DNA of 24,107 nucleotides from Candidatus Wallbacteria bacterium (GTDB taxonomy: Bacteria > Muiribacteriota > JAQTZZ01). The stretch is from the NCBI GenBank assembly GCA_028687545.1, contig JAQTZZ010000060.1:1-24107 (forward strand). Reading direction: 5' to 3'. The notes under the pieces were generated by a model, which was not told the DNA's origin, did not search any database, and worked only from the letters and a program-made list of their open reading frames with translations. The translations under genes and the position numbers were made by a program. Below, one piece after another: positions 7,205 through 14,031 of this stretch (position 1 is the stretch's first letter; each line of letters begins with the position of its first letter).

Positions 7205-8824
7205 ATGAAACTGATGTGCTTGATAATCATATCAATGCTGTTTCTGACAGGTTGTGGAGAATCACCTCAAGTATCTGCAGTAAAAGACCCGCCCAAGATT
7301 GTGGAAAAACTTGCAGACCAGTCGCCTGCCTATGGCGATTGCATCATTGATACGCTTTCACTGAACCCGACTACGCTCAACCCTCTGACTGCACCTGAAG
7401 CCGACGCGACATGGGTGATCGGCCTGATCTTCAACAGCCTGCTCAAGAGGAACTGCAACAACGAGTGGACCGGTGATCTTGCCGAGAGCTGGGAGTTTAA
7501 GGATGCCGGAAAAACACTGGTTTTTCACCTGAAACAAGGCGTGAAATGGCATGATGGAGTAAAATTCGAGGCTTCAGATGTGATGTCCACATATCAGAAA
7601 ATCATGGATAAGAGCACAGAGTGTTATCTCAGAGACACTTTCATGCATATTCAAACAGTTGAAGCCCTGGATAACATGACTGTGAGGATCAGATACGATA
7701 CTCCTTACGCACCTGCACTTTCGCAGTGGTTATTTTATATACTTCCCAAACATGTTCTGGAGCGGGAAAATTTGAAAACCGCATCGCCCGGCAGCTATCT
7801 CATCGGCACAGGTCCCTTCCGCTTTTCAGAATGGATTCCGGACGAACAGATCAGGCTGACAGCAAACGAAGGTTATTTTGACGGTCGACCTTTTTTAAAG
7901 CAGTATATTCTCAGAATCATACCAGACAGTTCAATGAAATTTCTTGCTCTGCGGAGAGGAGAGATAGACGTTTCCTCTCTGAACTGCGATCAGTATACCA
8001 AGCAGGTGGATGCTGAATTCAGAAATCGCTTCAACATCTATCATTACCCTTCCAGCAGCTTTTCCTATATTGCCTACAACCTGGCATTGCCTAAATTCCA
8101 GGACCTGCGTGTCAGACAAGCGCTGACCATGGCGATTGACAGGGAACAGATCATCCGCGAAATCGATCACGGTTACGGATCTGTCCATGCAGGCCCTTTT
8201 TCCAGAGCCTGCTGGGGCTATGATGAAACAGTGAAACCGCTGCCTTTTGATCCTGCAGGAGCCAGAGCTCTGCTTTCGGAAGCAGGCTGGAGGGAAAGCC
8301 AGGAAATAGTACTTTCTTATGCATATTTAGCAACTGAAAAGTTGATCGCTGCCCTGGTCAAGAAATGCTGGGAAGACATCGGCCTGAAAATCAGGGTTGA
8401 GTATTTTGAACCGACCGTCAGCTGGGAAAAAATGAAGAAGTGTGATTTTGAAGCAGGATTGTCTTTCTGGATGGGCTTGGATGATCCGGATGATTATTCC
8501 ATGATCTGGGAGTCGAAAAATATCCCTGAGCCGGGCCGGAGAGGAAATAATTTTTCTTCATACAAAAATCCTGAAGTGGACAGGCTTTTTGAGGAAGGCA
8601 GGACTACAGTAGACATGACAAAGAGGAAGGAAATCTATCACAGGATACATCGGATAATCCATGCTGATCAGCCTTACACTTTTCTGGAAAGTATGGAAGA
8701 GTTCTGGGCAGTGGACAAGCGCTTTCACGGAATAGAACCGACCAAGATCGGCATTTTCTATAACATCGAAAAATGGTATGTGCCTGCAGAGCTGCAGCGT
8801 TACTTCCCCAAGCAGCCCGAATGA
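7205..8824 (+). CDS. Peptide/oligopeptide ABC transporter substrate-binding lipoprotein (SBP_bac_5), copy 2
   Basis: The 539-residue product is a close paralog of 5493-7115 and collinear with it throughout. ATG 7205 is chosen because it gives a lipoprotein signal of the same length as the neighbour (L-T-G-C, Cys17) and lies six bases after TATAAT; in-frame upstream codons to 7064 overlap the preceding gene and encode no sensible signal. The same landmarks are present: N-P-T-T-L-N-P-L-T, L-K-Q-G-V-K-W-H-D-G-V, L-I-G-T-G-P-F-R-F-S-E-W, R-V-R-Q-A-L-T-M-A-I-D-R-E-Q-I-I. Differences concentrate in the N-terminal linker and in central lobes, so ligand range may have diverged. No transporter genes are adjacent. 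A bidirectional hairpin at 8864-8893 can end transcription. Confidence 0.93.
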   Translation: MKLMCLIIISMLFLTGCGESPQVSAVKDPPKIVEKLADQSPAYGDCIIDTLSLNPTTLNPLTAPEADATWVIGLIFNSLLKRNCNNEWTGDLAESWEFKDAGKTLVFHLKQGVKWHDGVKFEASDVMSTYQKIMDKSTECYLRDTFMHIQTVEALDNMTVRIRYDTPYAPALSQWLFYILPKHVLERENLKTASPGSYLIGTGPFRFSEWIPDEQIRLTANEGYFDGRPFLKQYILRIIPDSSMKFLALRRGEIDVSSLNCDQYTKQVDAEFRNRFNIYHYPSSSFSYIAYNLALPKFQDLRVRQALTMAIDREQIIREIDHGYGSVHAGPFSRACWGYDETVKPLPFDPAGARALLSEAGWRESQEIVLSYAYLATEKLIAALVKKCWEDIGLKIRVEYFEPTVSWEKMKKCDFEAGLSFWMGLDDPDDYSMIWESKNIPEPGRRGNNFSSYKNPEVDRLFEEGRTTVDMTKRKEIYHRIHRIIHADQPYTFLESMEEFWAVDKRFHGIEPTKIGIFYNIEKWYVPAELQRYFPKQPE

Positions 8825-8826
8825 AA
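8750..8826 (+). repeat. 77-bp identical 3' end shared by both SBP genes (copy 2)
   Basis: This is the second copy of 7041-7117. It is identical over all 77 bases and includes the stop codon; the two sequences diverge immediately after. Confidence 0.85.
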
Positions 8827-8863
8827 TGAATGCTGCGGAGCGGGAGCATATAATCAATCTGAT

Positions 8864-8893
8864 AAAAAAGAAGCAGGTTTCCCTGCTTCTTTA
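8864..8893. terminator. Bidirectional terminator between second SBP gene and module gene
   Basis: AAAAAA, then GAAGCAGG (8870-8877), loop TTTC, CCTGCTTC (8882-8889), then TTT. The minus-strand reading ends in a six-T run; the plus-strand reading has a shorter one. The stem and loop are the same as at 3915-3934. It serves the convergent genes 7205-8824 and 8963-9880. Confidence 0.8.
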
Positions 8894-8940
8894 AGTATGG
8901 GGCAGTATATTAATGAAAACTATTTTTTCATAATCCTCCT
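8894..8940 (-). promoter_or_regulatory. Conserved 3' block with three-codon mini-ORF (copy 2)
   Basis: Minus strand: AGGAGGATTATGA (8940-8928), 25 bases, CCCCATACT (8902-8894), directly before the terminator hairpin. The ribosome site precedes ATG AAA AAA TAG (M-K-K-stop, 8931-8920). It matches 3992-4036 behind the other module gene. Confidence 0.45.
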
Positions 8941-8962
8941 GATTATTAGGTTTAACTTGAAA

Positions 8963-9880
8963 TCACCACCAACCGCCGGGCTCTGCTGTGCACTCTGTGC
9001 TGTATTCCAGAAGATCCAGGGATACGTTGAAATGCGCTGAAGCTGATTCCAGAGCCTTTTTCACTGCTGTCGGCTCATATTTTTCCGCGGCCTTGATCGC
9101 CTTGTCCAACTGGCTGTATGATCCGCCCGGACCCTCGCTGAACTCGAAAACGTCATTACCTGGAGTATTTTCCGGAGAAGGAAGCCAGCAGTTCTTGATC
9201 CAGACTTTTACATTCACTACCGGATAAAACTTGGTTGGCCGGATTGTCTTGGAAGTGCTCTTGTCACTGATCACAAAGATTTCCAGTTCGCATTTGCAGC
9301 TTGACATATCCAGACCTGCAGCCTGTTTGGACCAGACTGTTTCAGCATTCTTCAGGGCTCTTGCTTTTATCGTATACAAAGGAGAGCCTGATCCATGAAT
9401 TGCTTTAAAAGCATCCGCAGAAGACAAATATAAACCCTTTATGTTTTCTTCAATCACAAAAGGATACGGAAAATAAGGCAGAGGGCAGACTGCGCCATCC
9501 GGGCAGACCGGAGTTTTCTTGAATGATACTGTAGCAGCCAGTTTCGCGGAATAGACATCTCCGCCATTGACAATATAAGTGATAGTGAAGTAGAGATACT
9601 CTTCATCAATACCCGGCCATCCTTCATTAGCCATTTTCATGGTTCTCTTAAGCGCTTCTTCCTTGAAAGCGAGCATTCTGTCCAATGTCTCCAGAGCCGT
9701 TTTTCCACCGAAAGTAGCAGTGTATTCAATCGGCTTCAGCGGCAACAGCGTGCAAAGAGACGTTAATGCCTCAACTTTCATTGTTCCGCCATAGACAAAC
9801 GGTGAGTCTGCCATCGCCGAATCGGCTGTTACCAGGATCAGAGCAAGTACCAGTGACATTCCTAAAAACTTTTTCAACAC
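8963..9880 (-). CDS. Secreted protein with C-terminal W-I-K-N-C-W module (unrecognised family)
   Basis: The 305-residue product starts at GTG 9880, nine bases after AGGAGG. Residues 1-24 form a signal peptide ending D-S-A-M-A. The last 90 residues (F-Y-P-V-V-N-V-K-V-W-I-K-N-C-W-L-P, a loop, G-G-S-Y, a helix D-K-A-I-K-A-A-E-K-Y, a final strand, G-G-W-W) are one clear copy of the module found in 4071-5288. Two N-terminal segments have the same strand-helix-strand rhythm without the WIKNCW core and contain extra Cys pairs (C-P-D-G-A-V-C; S-C-K-C), so they may be diverged modules. Transcription probably starts at its own copy of the shared promoter, which overlaps the stop codon of the upstream transglutaminase-like gene; read-through from that gene is also possible. 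No enzyme motif seen. Confidence 0.8.
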   Translation of the reverse strand: MLKKFLGMSLVLALILVTADSAMADSPFVYGGTMKVEALTSLCTLLPLKPIEYTATFGGKTALETLDRMLAFKEEALKRTMKMANEGWPGIDEEYLYFTITYIVNGGDVYSAKLAATVSFKKTPVCPDGAVCPLPYFPYPFVIEENIKGLYLSSADAFKAIHGSGSPLYTIKARALKNAETVWSKQAAGLDMSSCKCELEIFVISDKSTSKTIRPTKFYPVVNVKVWIKNCWLPSPENTPGNDVFEFSEGPGGSYSQLDKAIKAAEKYEPTAVKKALESASAHFNVSLDLLEYSTECTAEPGGWW

Positions 9881-9969
9881 TTCTGCAATCCTCCTTAACT
9901 TTTATGCTTATCATCAGAAGCGGCCTTTGTTTTCCGATTCATCTCCTTTCAAAAAGATTTGCTTCTGGG

Positions 9970-10013
9970 TTAAGGCAATTATGGGAGAACAACAGATCTG
10001 ATTCAAGTTACAA
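9970..10013 (-). promoter_or_regulatory. Extended shared promoter, copy C (TTGTAACT ... CATAAT)
   Basis: Minus strand: TTGTAACTTGA, then CATAAT (9983-9978), TGC, CTTAA. Compared with copies A and B the interval is one base longer. The TAA inside TTGTAACT is also the stop codon of the transglutaminase-like gene. The predicted leader for 8963-9880 is about 91 nt. Confidence 0.5.
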
Positions 10014-11729
10014 GAAGCTGCATTCCACCTTTGCCTTGATGCATTCTGCAGCGTTCACTTTGCCTTCATTGGAAAAGATCAGATACCAGTTTCCTTCAGC
10101 GGGAATTTTGACTGAACTATGCAGAGAGGAAACGTTTTTAAGGACCAGAGCGGCAGAAAACTGCATTCCTGACAGATATCTGGCATAATTCTCCGCATCG
10201 CACAGATAAAGATCGATTTTTCCAGCCTGTGTCAGGCAGAAAGTGCTGTTATCATCCGGATTTTGGCCCTGGAGCAACTCGGATTCAACAGTCACGGAAA
10301 AATCAAGCTGCATCCCGTCAGGACATTTCAATTCAAAAGGAACCGCAGCAGGCTTCCGGATCTGTCCATAATAAACAGGCGACCAGGTGTAAACTTCAGC
10401 TGTGATGCTCCGGTTGATCTTGAATTTTCCGTCGATCAGCCCGATCCCGCTCCTGATTCTGGCTTCAAAGGTCTGCAGTTCATCTCCAAGATTGAGACTG
10501 CATTCTCCTTTATTGTCCGTGTAGCTCCACAGGCAGCGCTCCTTCGGGTATCCGCCGGGATTGTCCACGATCACCTGCGCTCCGTCGATAGGATTACCTG
10601 AAAGATCAGTCAGCCTGACTCTGAGTTTGCAGGCAGCGCTATAGTGATCTGTCGAATTCCAGACATACCCGTCTCCGCGCCAGTTGAAAACGCCTGTGAC
10701 CGGAAAATCCTTCCATTTATCATATGTCCCAGGCGCATCCATCATCATTCCGATCGGTTCCCACTGAATCCAGCGTCTGTCATAGAATTCATTCCATTTA
10801 TGATTGTCGGCATAGGCTGTGGAAAGGAGGCATGGAATCAGGGCAGTCCTGGCTGCCGCTGTGTTCAGGTAGCCGCATTCGCTGCAGCGGCCCTCGTGAA
10901 AATTATAAACCCGCACAGGCTGGAACTGGCGCTTCGGAGGTGTGCAAAATTTGATGTTTTCTTTGAGCCATTGGCTGATAGCGCCGATCGCGCCGTTGTC
11001 AGGGTCATTTTTTTTCCCGCACCAGAGCACTTCGCAGGTGGAGAGAATGTTTTTCAGTAGCAGTCTGCCTGGATCATTGTGGTTATAAAGATAATCGCGC
11101 CAGAAAACACCAGCACCCGGCTCTCCGTGTTCTCCAGTGGCTGGATCGATGTAATCAGGCAGCTCCCTGGTGATTTTCGGGTGCACTATGTACCAGTAAT
11201 AGATGTCGCGAGGCAGTTCATTCACACAGATTTTCTTGCCGTTACCCACGCGGTAACTTGTTGTCGAATAATAATCTCTGTCAATTCCGGCTATCCCGTG
11301 ATCGATGATTTTTACGTATTTCAGCTGTCCGGCAGTTTCATAGATCAGCATTGCGTTTTTCTGAATCAGTGAAAGGTCCATCCGGGACAAGTCTTCCGGA
11401 GCAAGATGCGCAACGCAGAACGCGATTTCATCAATATAAGGATCTTGAGCATTCAGAATCAGTTCAGCACACTTGATCCTCAAGTCAGGCTGCAGCAGCG
11501 ATAAATTTCTGATAAGTTCCCAGTAAAGCCACGCTGGAGCCCGTTTCACGGCCTCCAGTGTGGTAGCGTCAAGCGGCTCTTCAGGTAGCTGAGTATCGGA
11601 AACCGATCCATTGGAGATATGAACTATGGCGCTCTTTCCGGCAGGGATCATTGTTTTATAAGCAGTTGCGGGAGAGGCGGCAGATAAAGCGGCTGCAGCA
11701 ATCATTAACAGGATCAAGGTTGTTCTCAT
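10008..11729 (-). CDS. Secreted transglutaminase-like (papain-fold) protein with CNA/carboxypeptidase-regulatory-like domain
   Basis: The 573-residue product starts at ATG 11729 after AAGGAG. A signal peptide covers residues 1-23. Residues 30-260 form an alpha/beta region with no clear assignment. The transglutaminase-like core is at about 245-335: E-G-R-C282-S-E-C-G (nucleophile), T-A-L-I-P, D-N-H310-K-W-N-E-F-Y, and W-I-Q-W-E324-P. The last acidic residue is Glu where the family usually has Asp. In bacteria this fold includes cysteine peptidases as well as crosslinkers, so the reaction is uncertain. Residues 366-450 resemble an Ig-like peptidase-associated domain (V-R-L-T-D-L-S-G-N-P-I-D-G-A-Q-V). 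A beta-rich C-terminus follows. It lies 61 bases behind the C25-like gene and is probably cotranscribed with it, suggesting linked extracellular action. Confidence 0.8.
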   Translation of the reverse strand: MRTTLILLMIAAAALSAASPATAYKTMIPAGKSAIVHISNGSVSDTQLPEEPLDATTLEAVKRAPAWLYWELIRNLSLLQPDLRIKCAELILNAQDPYIDEIAFCVAHLAPEDLSRMDLSLIQKNAMLIYETAGQLKYVKIIDHGIAGIDRDYYSTTSYRVGNGKKICVNELPRDIYYWYIVHPKITRELPDYIDPATGEHGEPGAGVFWRDYLYNHNDPGRLLLKNILSTCEVLWCGKKNDPDNGAIGAISQWLKENIKFCTPPKRQFQPVRVYNFHEGRCSECGYLNTAAARTALIPCLLSTAYADNHKWNEFYDRRWIQWEPIGMMMDAPGTYDKWKDFPVTGVFNWRGDGYVWNSTDHYSAACKLRVRLTDLSGNPIDGAQVIVDNPGGYPKERCLWSYTDNKGECSLNLGDELQTFEARIRSGIGLIDGKFKINRSITAEVYTWSPVYYGQIRKPAAVPFELKCPDGMQLDFSVTVESELLQGQNPDDNSTFCLTQAGKIDLYLCDAENYARYLSGMQFSAALVLKNVSSLHSSVKIPAEGNWYLIFSNEGKVNAAECIKAKVECSFL

Positions 11730-11790
11730 GGTGCACTCCTTAAAGAACGAATTTGTTTATTTTACTCCCGCTAAGGTTCGATTGAAACCT

Positions 11791-13197
11791 CTATTCTGCC
11801 GAACTGCAGCTGACAGTCGCAGTAACTTTTTGTCCAGCCTGAATTTCCATGCTGTCCAGATCCAGCATGATGAAATTGCTCCCTACTATAGTTTCCTTGG
11901 CATTCGACTGTTCCACAGTAGAACCGGAGATCGACCAGGGAAGAAGAATCACAGGCGGCTTGCATGAAGTCAGATTCTGCTTGAACGGTTTATTAAACAG
12001 GACAGTGGCAGTGATCTGCATTTTACCTTCGCCAAGTTCTGTTACGGTATACGATGGAACATACAGCGGATCCATTGTTCTCTTCATCTTCACTTCCCAG
12101 GCAGGGTCTCCATAGAGCATTGTGATTCCCAGGCATCGATTGTATCCGGACTGCTCTGAGCCAGTCTGATATTTCTGGTTGAGATAACGTGATGCGATCC
12201 GGTTTGCATGGACTGCTTCTGCATAAGTATAAGTATCCTGCAGGTAGAAGAAATATACCGCAATGCCCCAGGCTGTGCAGGTCCTGTTCTGAGTTTCCAG
12301 ATGGCCGAAGAACTGGTAGCATCCATTATGCATCCAGGATAAAACCATGCATTCCTGACTGGCGGTAATATGTGCGATCAGGCAGTTGCCAGGCGAGTAA
12401 TACACTTTGGGGTTGTCTGTGGATATATCATAGATTTTACCGTCACTGGCAGTCCCCTGCAGCATCCCGTTGCCTTTCACAGCCACTGTGCCGCTTGAAT
12501 AGGAATATCCCATCATCCAGTTTTTTTCAGAAGCGTGTCCGCTGGTGGACAGCAGATCCACCTGGTTGGAATTGACGCATTTCACCCATTCATCCGTCGT
12601 ATCGGCAGGACCTTTCACTTTCGCGGTCTGTTTGCCGGACTCCTTGACCCATTTGTCATACTGCACGCCCTCCGAAAAGGAGGTGCCGCAATCGAAAAAG
12701 TCCAGCCAGCCTGAGCCTGCGTGGGAAAGAGTTTCCTTCAGTTCAAGTGGCTGTGCATCAACCATTTTCAGGGCATCGTCGGCATTGTAAGCAGTGAAGA
12801 TAGCCCAGACAGCTCCGTCGTATGGGGCATTTTCCAGGCCTGCCATGCAGCGGATCACAGATTCGGCAAAATCACGTTCGCAATCATTGGGTTTGCTGAG
12901 AAAACATACATAATAAGGGTGAAGATTCTTCAGGTTTTCTTTCAGTTCCGTGCAGGTGTCAGGTTTGCCTTCATAAATAAAGACTTCAGCACTGTGTTTT
13001 TCAATCAGCTTCTGCAGGACGTTTTGCCATTTGTCGTTAGCCGGATCTGAGGGATTAAAGAATACCTTGTTCACTGCAATGGCATAAGTTTTTCCATTGT
13101 TTTCCCTGGATTTTGCTACAGCTGGAAACCTGTAAAAAGCTTCCAGGCTGAACATCAGGAAGAAAAGCAGAGAGATGATTACTGTTATGCGTTTCAT
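11791..13197 (-). CDS. Secreted C25/gingipain-like (clan CD, caspase-fold) peptidase homolog
   Basis: The 468-residue product starts at ATG 13197 after TAAGGAGT. A signal peptide covers about residues 1-20. The body fits the caspase-like fold of C25-type proteins: an initial strand Y-A-I-A-V-N, L-H-P-Y-Y-V-C-F-L-S-K-P, N-A-P-Y-D-G-A-V-W-A-I-F-T-A-Y-N-A-D-D-A-L, then L-L-S-T-S-G-H221-A with the likely catalytic His, S-P-G-N-C272-L-I-A with the likely catalytic Cys, and the family-typical ending L-Y-G-D-P-A-W (361-367). The C-terminal 100 residues look like a beta domain. Clan CD enzymes cleave after specific residues; gingipains do so outside the cell. It is the first gene of a pair with the transglutaminase-like gene and starts behind copy B of the shared promoter. 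Fold assignment is fairly sure; activity is inferred. Confidence 0.7.
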   Translation of the reverse strand: MKRITVIISLLFFLMFSLEAFYRFPAVAKSRENNGKTYAIAVNKVFFNPSDPANDKWQNVLQKLIEKHSAEVFIYEGKPDTCTELKENLKNLHPYYVCFLSKPNDCERDFAESVIRCMAGLENAPYDGAVWAIFTAYNADDALKMVDAQPLELKETLSHAGSGWLDFFDCGTSFSEGVQYDKWVKESGKQTAKVKGPADTTDEWVKCVNSNQVDLLSTSGHASEKNWMMGYSYSSGTVAVKGNGMLQGTASDGKIYDISTDNPKVYYSPGNCLIAHITASQECMVLSWMHNGCYQFFGHLETQNRTCTAWGIAVYFFYLQDTYTYAEAVHANRIASRYLNQKYQTGSEQSGYNRCLGITMLYGDPAWEVKMKRTMDPLYVPSYTVTELGEGKMQITATVLFNKPFKQNLTSCKPPVILLPWSISGSTVEQSNAKETIVGSNFIMLDLDSMEIQAGQKVTATVSCSSAE

Positions 13198-13212
13198 ACA
13201 AACTCCTTATTT

Positions 13213-13234
13213 GATGATTCTTAAAATAATCATC
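13213..13234. promoter_or_regulatory. 7-bp dyad over the start region of the C25-like gene
   Basis: GATGATT (13213-13219) and AATCATC (13228-13234) form a perfect inverted repeat with an 8-base spacer. It covers the predicted -10 and transcription start of the minus-strand promoter, a typical place for a repressor operator. It is absent from promoter copies A and C. Confidence 0.35.
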
Positions 13235-13263
13235 TCCGGAAACGGAAAATTATCCAGTTACAA
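13221..13263 (-). promoter_or_regulatory. Extended shared promoter, copy B (TTGTAACTGGAT ... GATGAT)
   Basis: Minus strand: TTGTAACTGGAT (13263-13252), 12 bases, CCGGA, GATGAT in the -10 position, then TTTTAA. It aligns without gaps with 5411-5453; the first 12 bases and CCGGA are identical. The -10 is weaker than in copy A. The predicted leader is about 25 nt. Confidence 0.55.
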
Positions 13264-13292
13264 TCTGCTGCAATCTGCTTCAGTTGGAAGGG

Positions 13293-13706
13293 TCAGGAGA
13301 TGTGAACAGCCTCGTGTCCGAGTTTTACAAGGTAATCAGCGATAATCAGTCTGTGGCACTCTTTGATTTTACGCTCAGCGCAGAGCAGGCAGAAAGGCGG
13401 CTGCAGTGAAAAGAGCCTTCCTGTCAGCAGGTCGCCGCAGCGATCCCAGAGCAGGCTGTACTTCCGCTGCCAGTCAGGATCGTGCCTGAGCAGGTTACCC
13501 ATTTCTTCCAGATGGATGTAATCGATCCCGCGGCTTTTGAGCAGAGCTGAAATTCCCTTTTCAGGGTTCGAAGAATACGAGAAATCCCTGATCGCGGCGT
13601 ATGGTGCGATCCGCACGTCAGCCACTGATTTCACTCCATTTTCAGTAAGTGTGGCGAGCAGTTCATCCGGAGACCTGCCGCCATATCCGATAGAGTAGAA
13701 TTTCAT
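13293..13706 (-). CDS. DUF488 family protein
   Basis: The 137-residue product has the DUF488 signature: an opening M-K-F-Y-S-I-G-Y-G-G-R-S with a Leu-rich helix, V-A-D-V-R-I-A-P-Y, I-H-L-E-E-M-G-N, and the cysteine motif L-L-C-A-E-R-K-I-K-E-C-H-R-L-I-I-A-D. The family is widespread and of unproven biochemistry. I start it at ATG 13706 because the family begins at this point; a TTG at 13736 would add ten unrelated residues. No clear Shine-Dalgarno precedes the ATG, and GATAAT at 13730-13725 (minus) is a possible -10, so the leader would be very short. It is convergent with nothing and stands alone between the C25-like gene and a non-coding stretch. Confidence 0.85.
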   Translation of the reverse strand: MKFYSIGYGGRSPDELLATLTENGVKSVADVRIAPYAAIRDFSYSSNPEKGISALLKSRGIDYIHLEEMGNLLRHDPDWQRKYSLLWDRCGDLLTGRLFSLQPPFCLLCAERKIKECHRLIIADYLVKLGHEAVHIS

Positions 13707-13770
13707 GGAGAAATGGTAACAAGAATTATCGAGCAAGTCTAATTTGGAACAGAATGCCGCGGGGTATCAG

Positions 13771-13798
13771 TTGAATCTCTCGACGATCTGCCCATAAT
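13771..13798 (+). promoter_or_regulatory. Possible promoter for a small transcript upstream of the first STAND gene
   Basis: TTGAAT (13771-13776) and CATAAT (13793-13798) have a 16-base spacer. No gene starts within 200 bases downstream, but structured sequence and a terminator follow. Confidence 0.35.
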
Positions 13799-13804
13799 TG
13801 GAAA

Positions 13805-13979
13805 TAGGACAAGATAAGTGGATGCGTTCACCTGAGAGGTGAGCGCCAAAGATCCGGCGGGGCCGGCCAAACATATCCGCTCCCGCCATTAGGAAAAGCA
13901 GAACTTCGACAAGCGCACAAGCTTTTGCACTCCCACCCTCAGGATTTTTGCACAGGGGTTATCCAACCCCCTTTTTTTT
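13805..13979 (+). ncRNA. Candidate small RNA or attenuated leader, about 175 nt
   Basis: This fills most of the 325-base gap 13707-14031, where I see no gene. It is bounded by the possible promoter at 13771-13798 and the terminator at 13955-13979. Inside is a hairpin: GGAT (13820-13823), GCGTTCACCT (13824-13833), loop GAG, AGGTGAGCGC (13837-13846), a 5-base bulge, and ATCC (13852-13855). A GC-rich segment with GGCCGGCC follows. I recognise no known RNA class. It could be an independent sRNA or the early part of a longer STAND mRNA. Confidence 0.3.
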
Positions 13980-13983
13980 GCAC
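13923..13983 (+). repeat. Three direct repeats TTTTGCAC
   Basis: Copies are at 13923-13930, 13946-13953 and 13976-13983, at offsets of 23 and 30 bases, just upstream of the first STAND promoter. The second and third extend to TTTTTGCACAG. They could be binding sites of a regulator, possibly the adjacent winged-helix protein; the spacing is not regular enough to be sure. Confidence 0.35.
13955..13979 (+). terminator. Intrinsic terminator upstream of the first STAND gene
   Basis: GGGGTT (13955-13960), loop ATCC, AACCCC (13965-13970), then C and eight T. No coding gene ends here on the plus strand. AACCC can alternatively pair with GGGTT at 13987-13991, which would break the hairpin, so an attenuator is possible. 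Confidence 0.6.
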
Positions 13984-13999
13984 AGTGGGTTTGTTGCGA

Positions 14000-14028
14000 T
14001 TGATGCAAAATCCGCGGAATTGTAATAT
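14000..14028 (+). promoter_or_regulatory. Probable promoter of the first STAND gene
   Basis: TTGATG (14000-14005), 17-base spacer, TAATAT (14023-14028). Transcription would start close to the ATG codons at 14032 and 14038. No Shine-Dalgarno precedes either, so the mRNA may be leaderless and start at 14038. Confidence 0.4.
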
Positions 14029-14031
14029 CCT

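Noticed and set aside
13824-13846. GCGTTCACCT hairpin as a terminator of the DUF488 region
   Set aside because: No T run follows on either strand, and no gene ends toward it.
13923-13983. Spaced TTTTGCAC copies as a CRISPR array
   Set aside because: Repeats are only 8 bases, intervals differ, and no cas genes are present.
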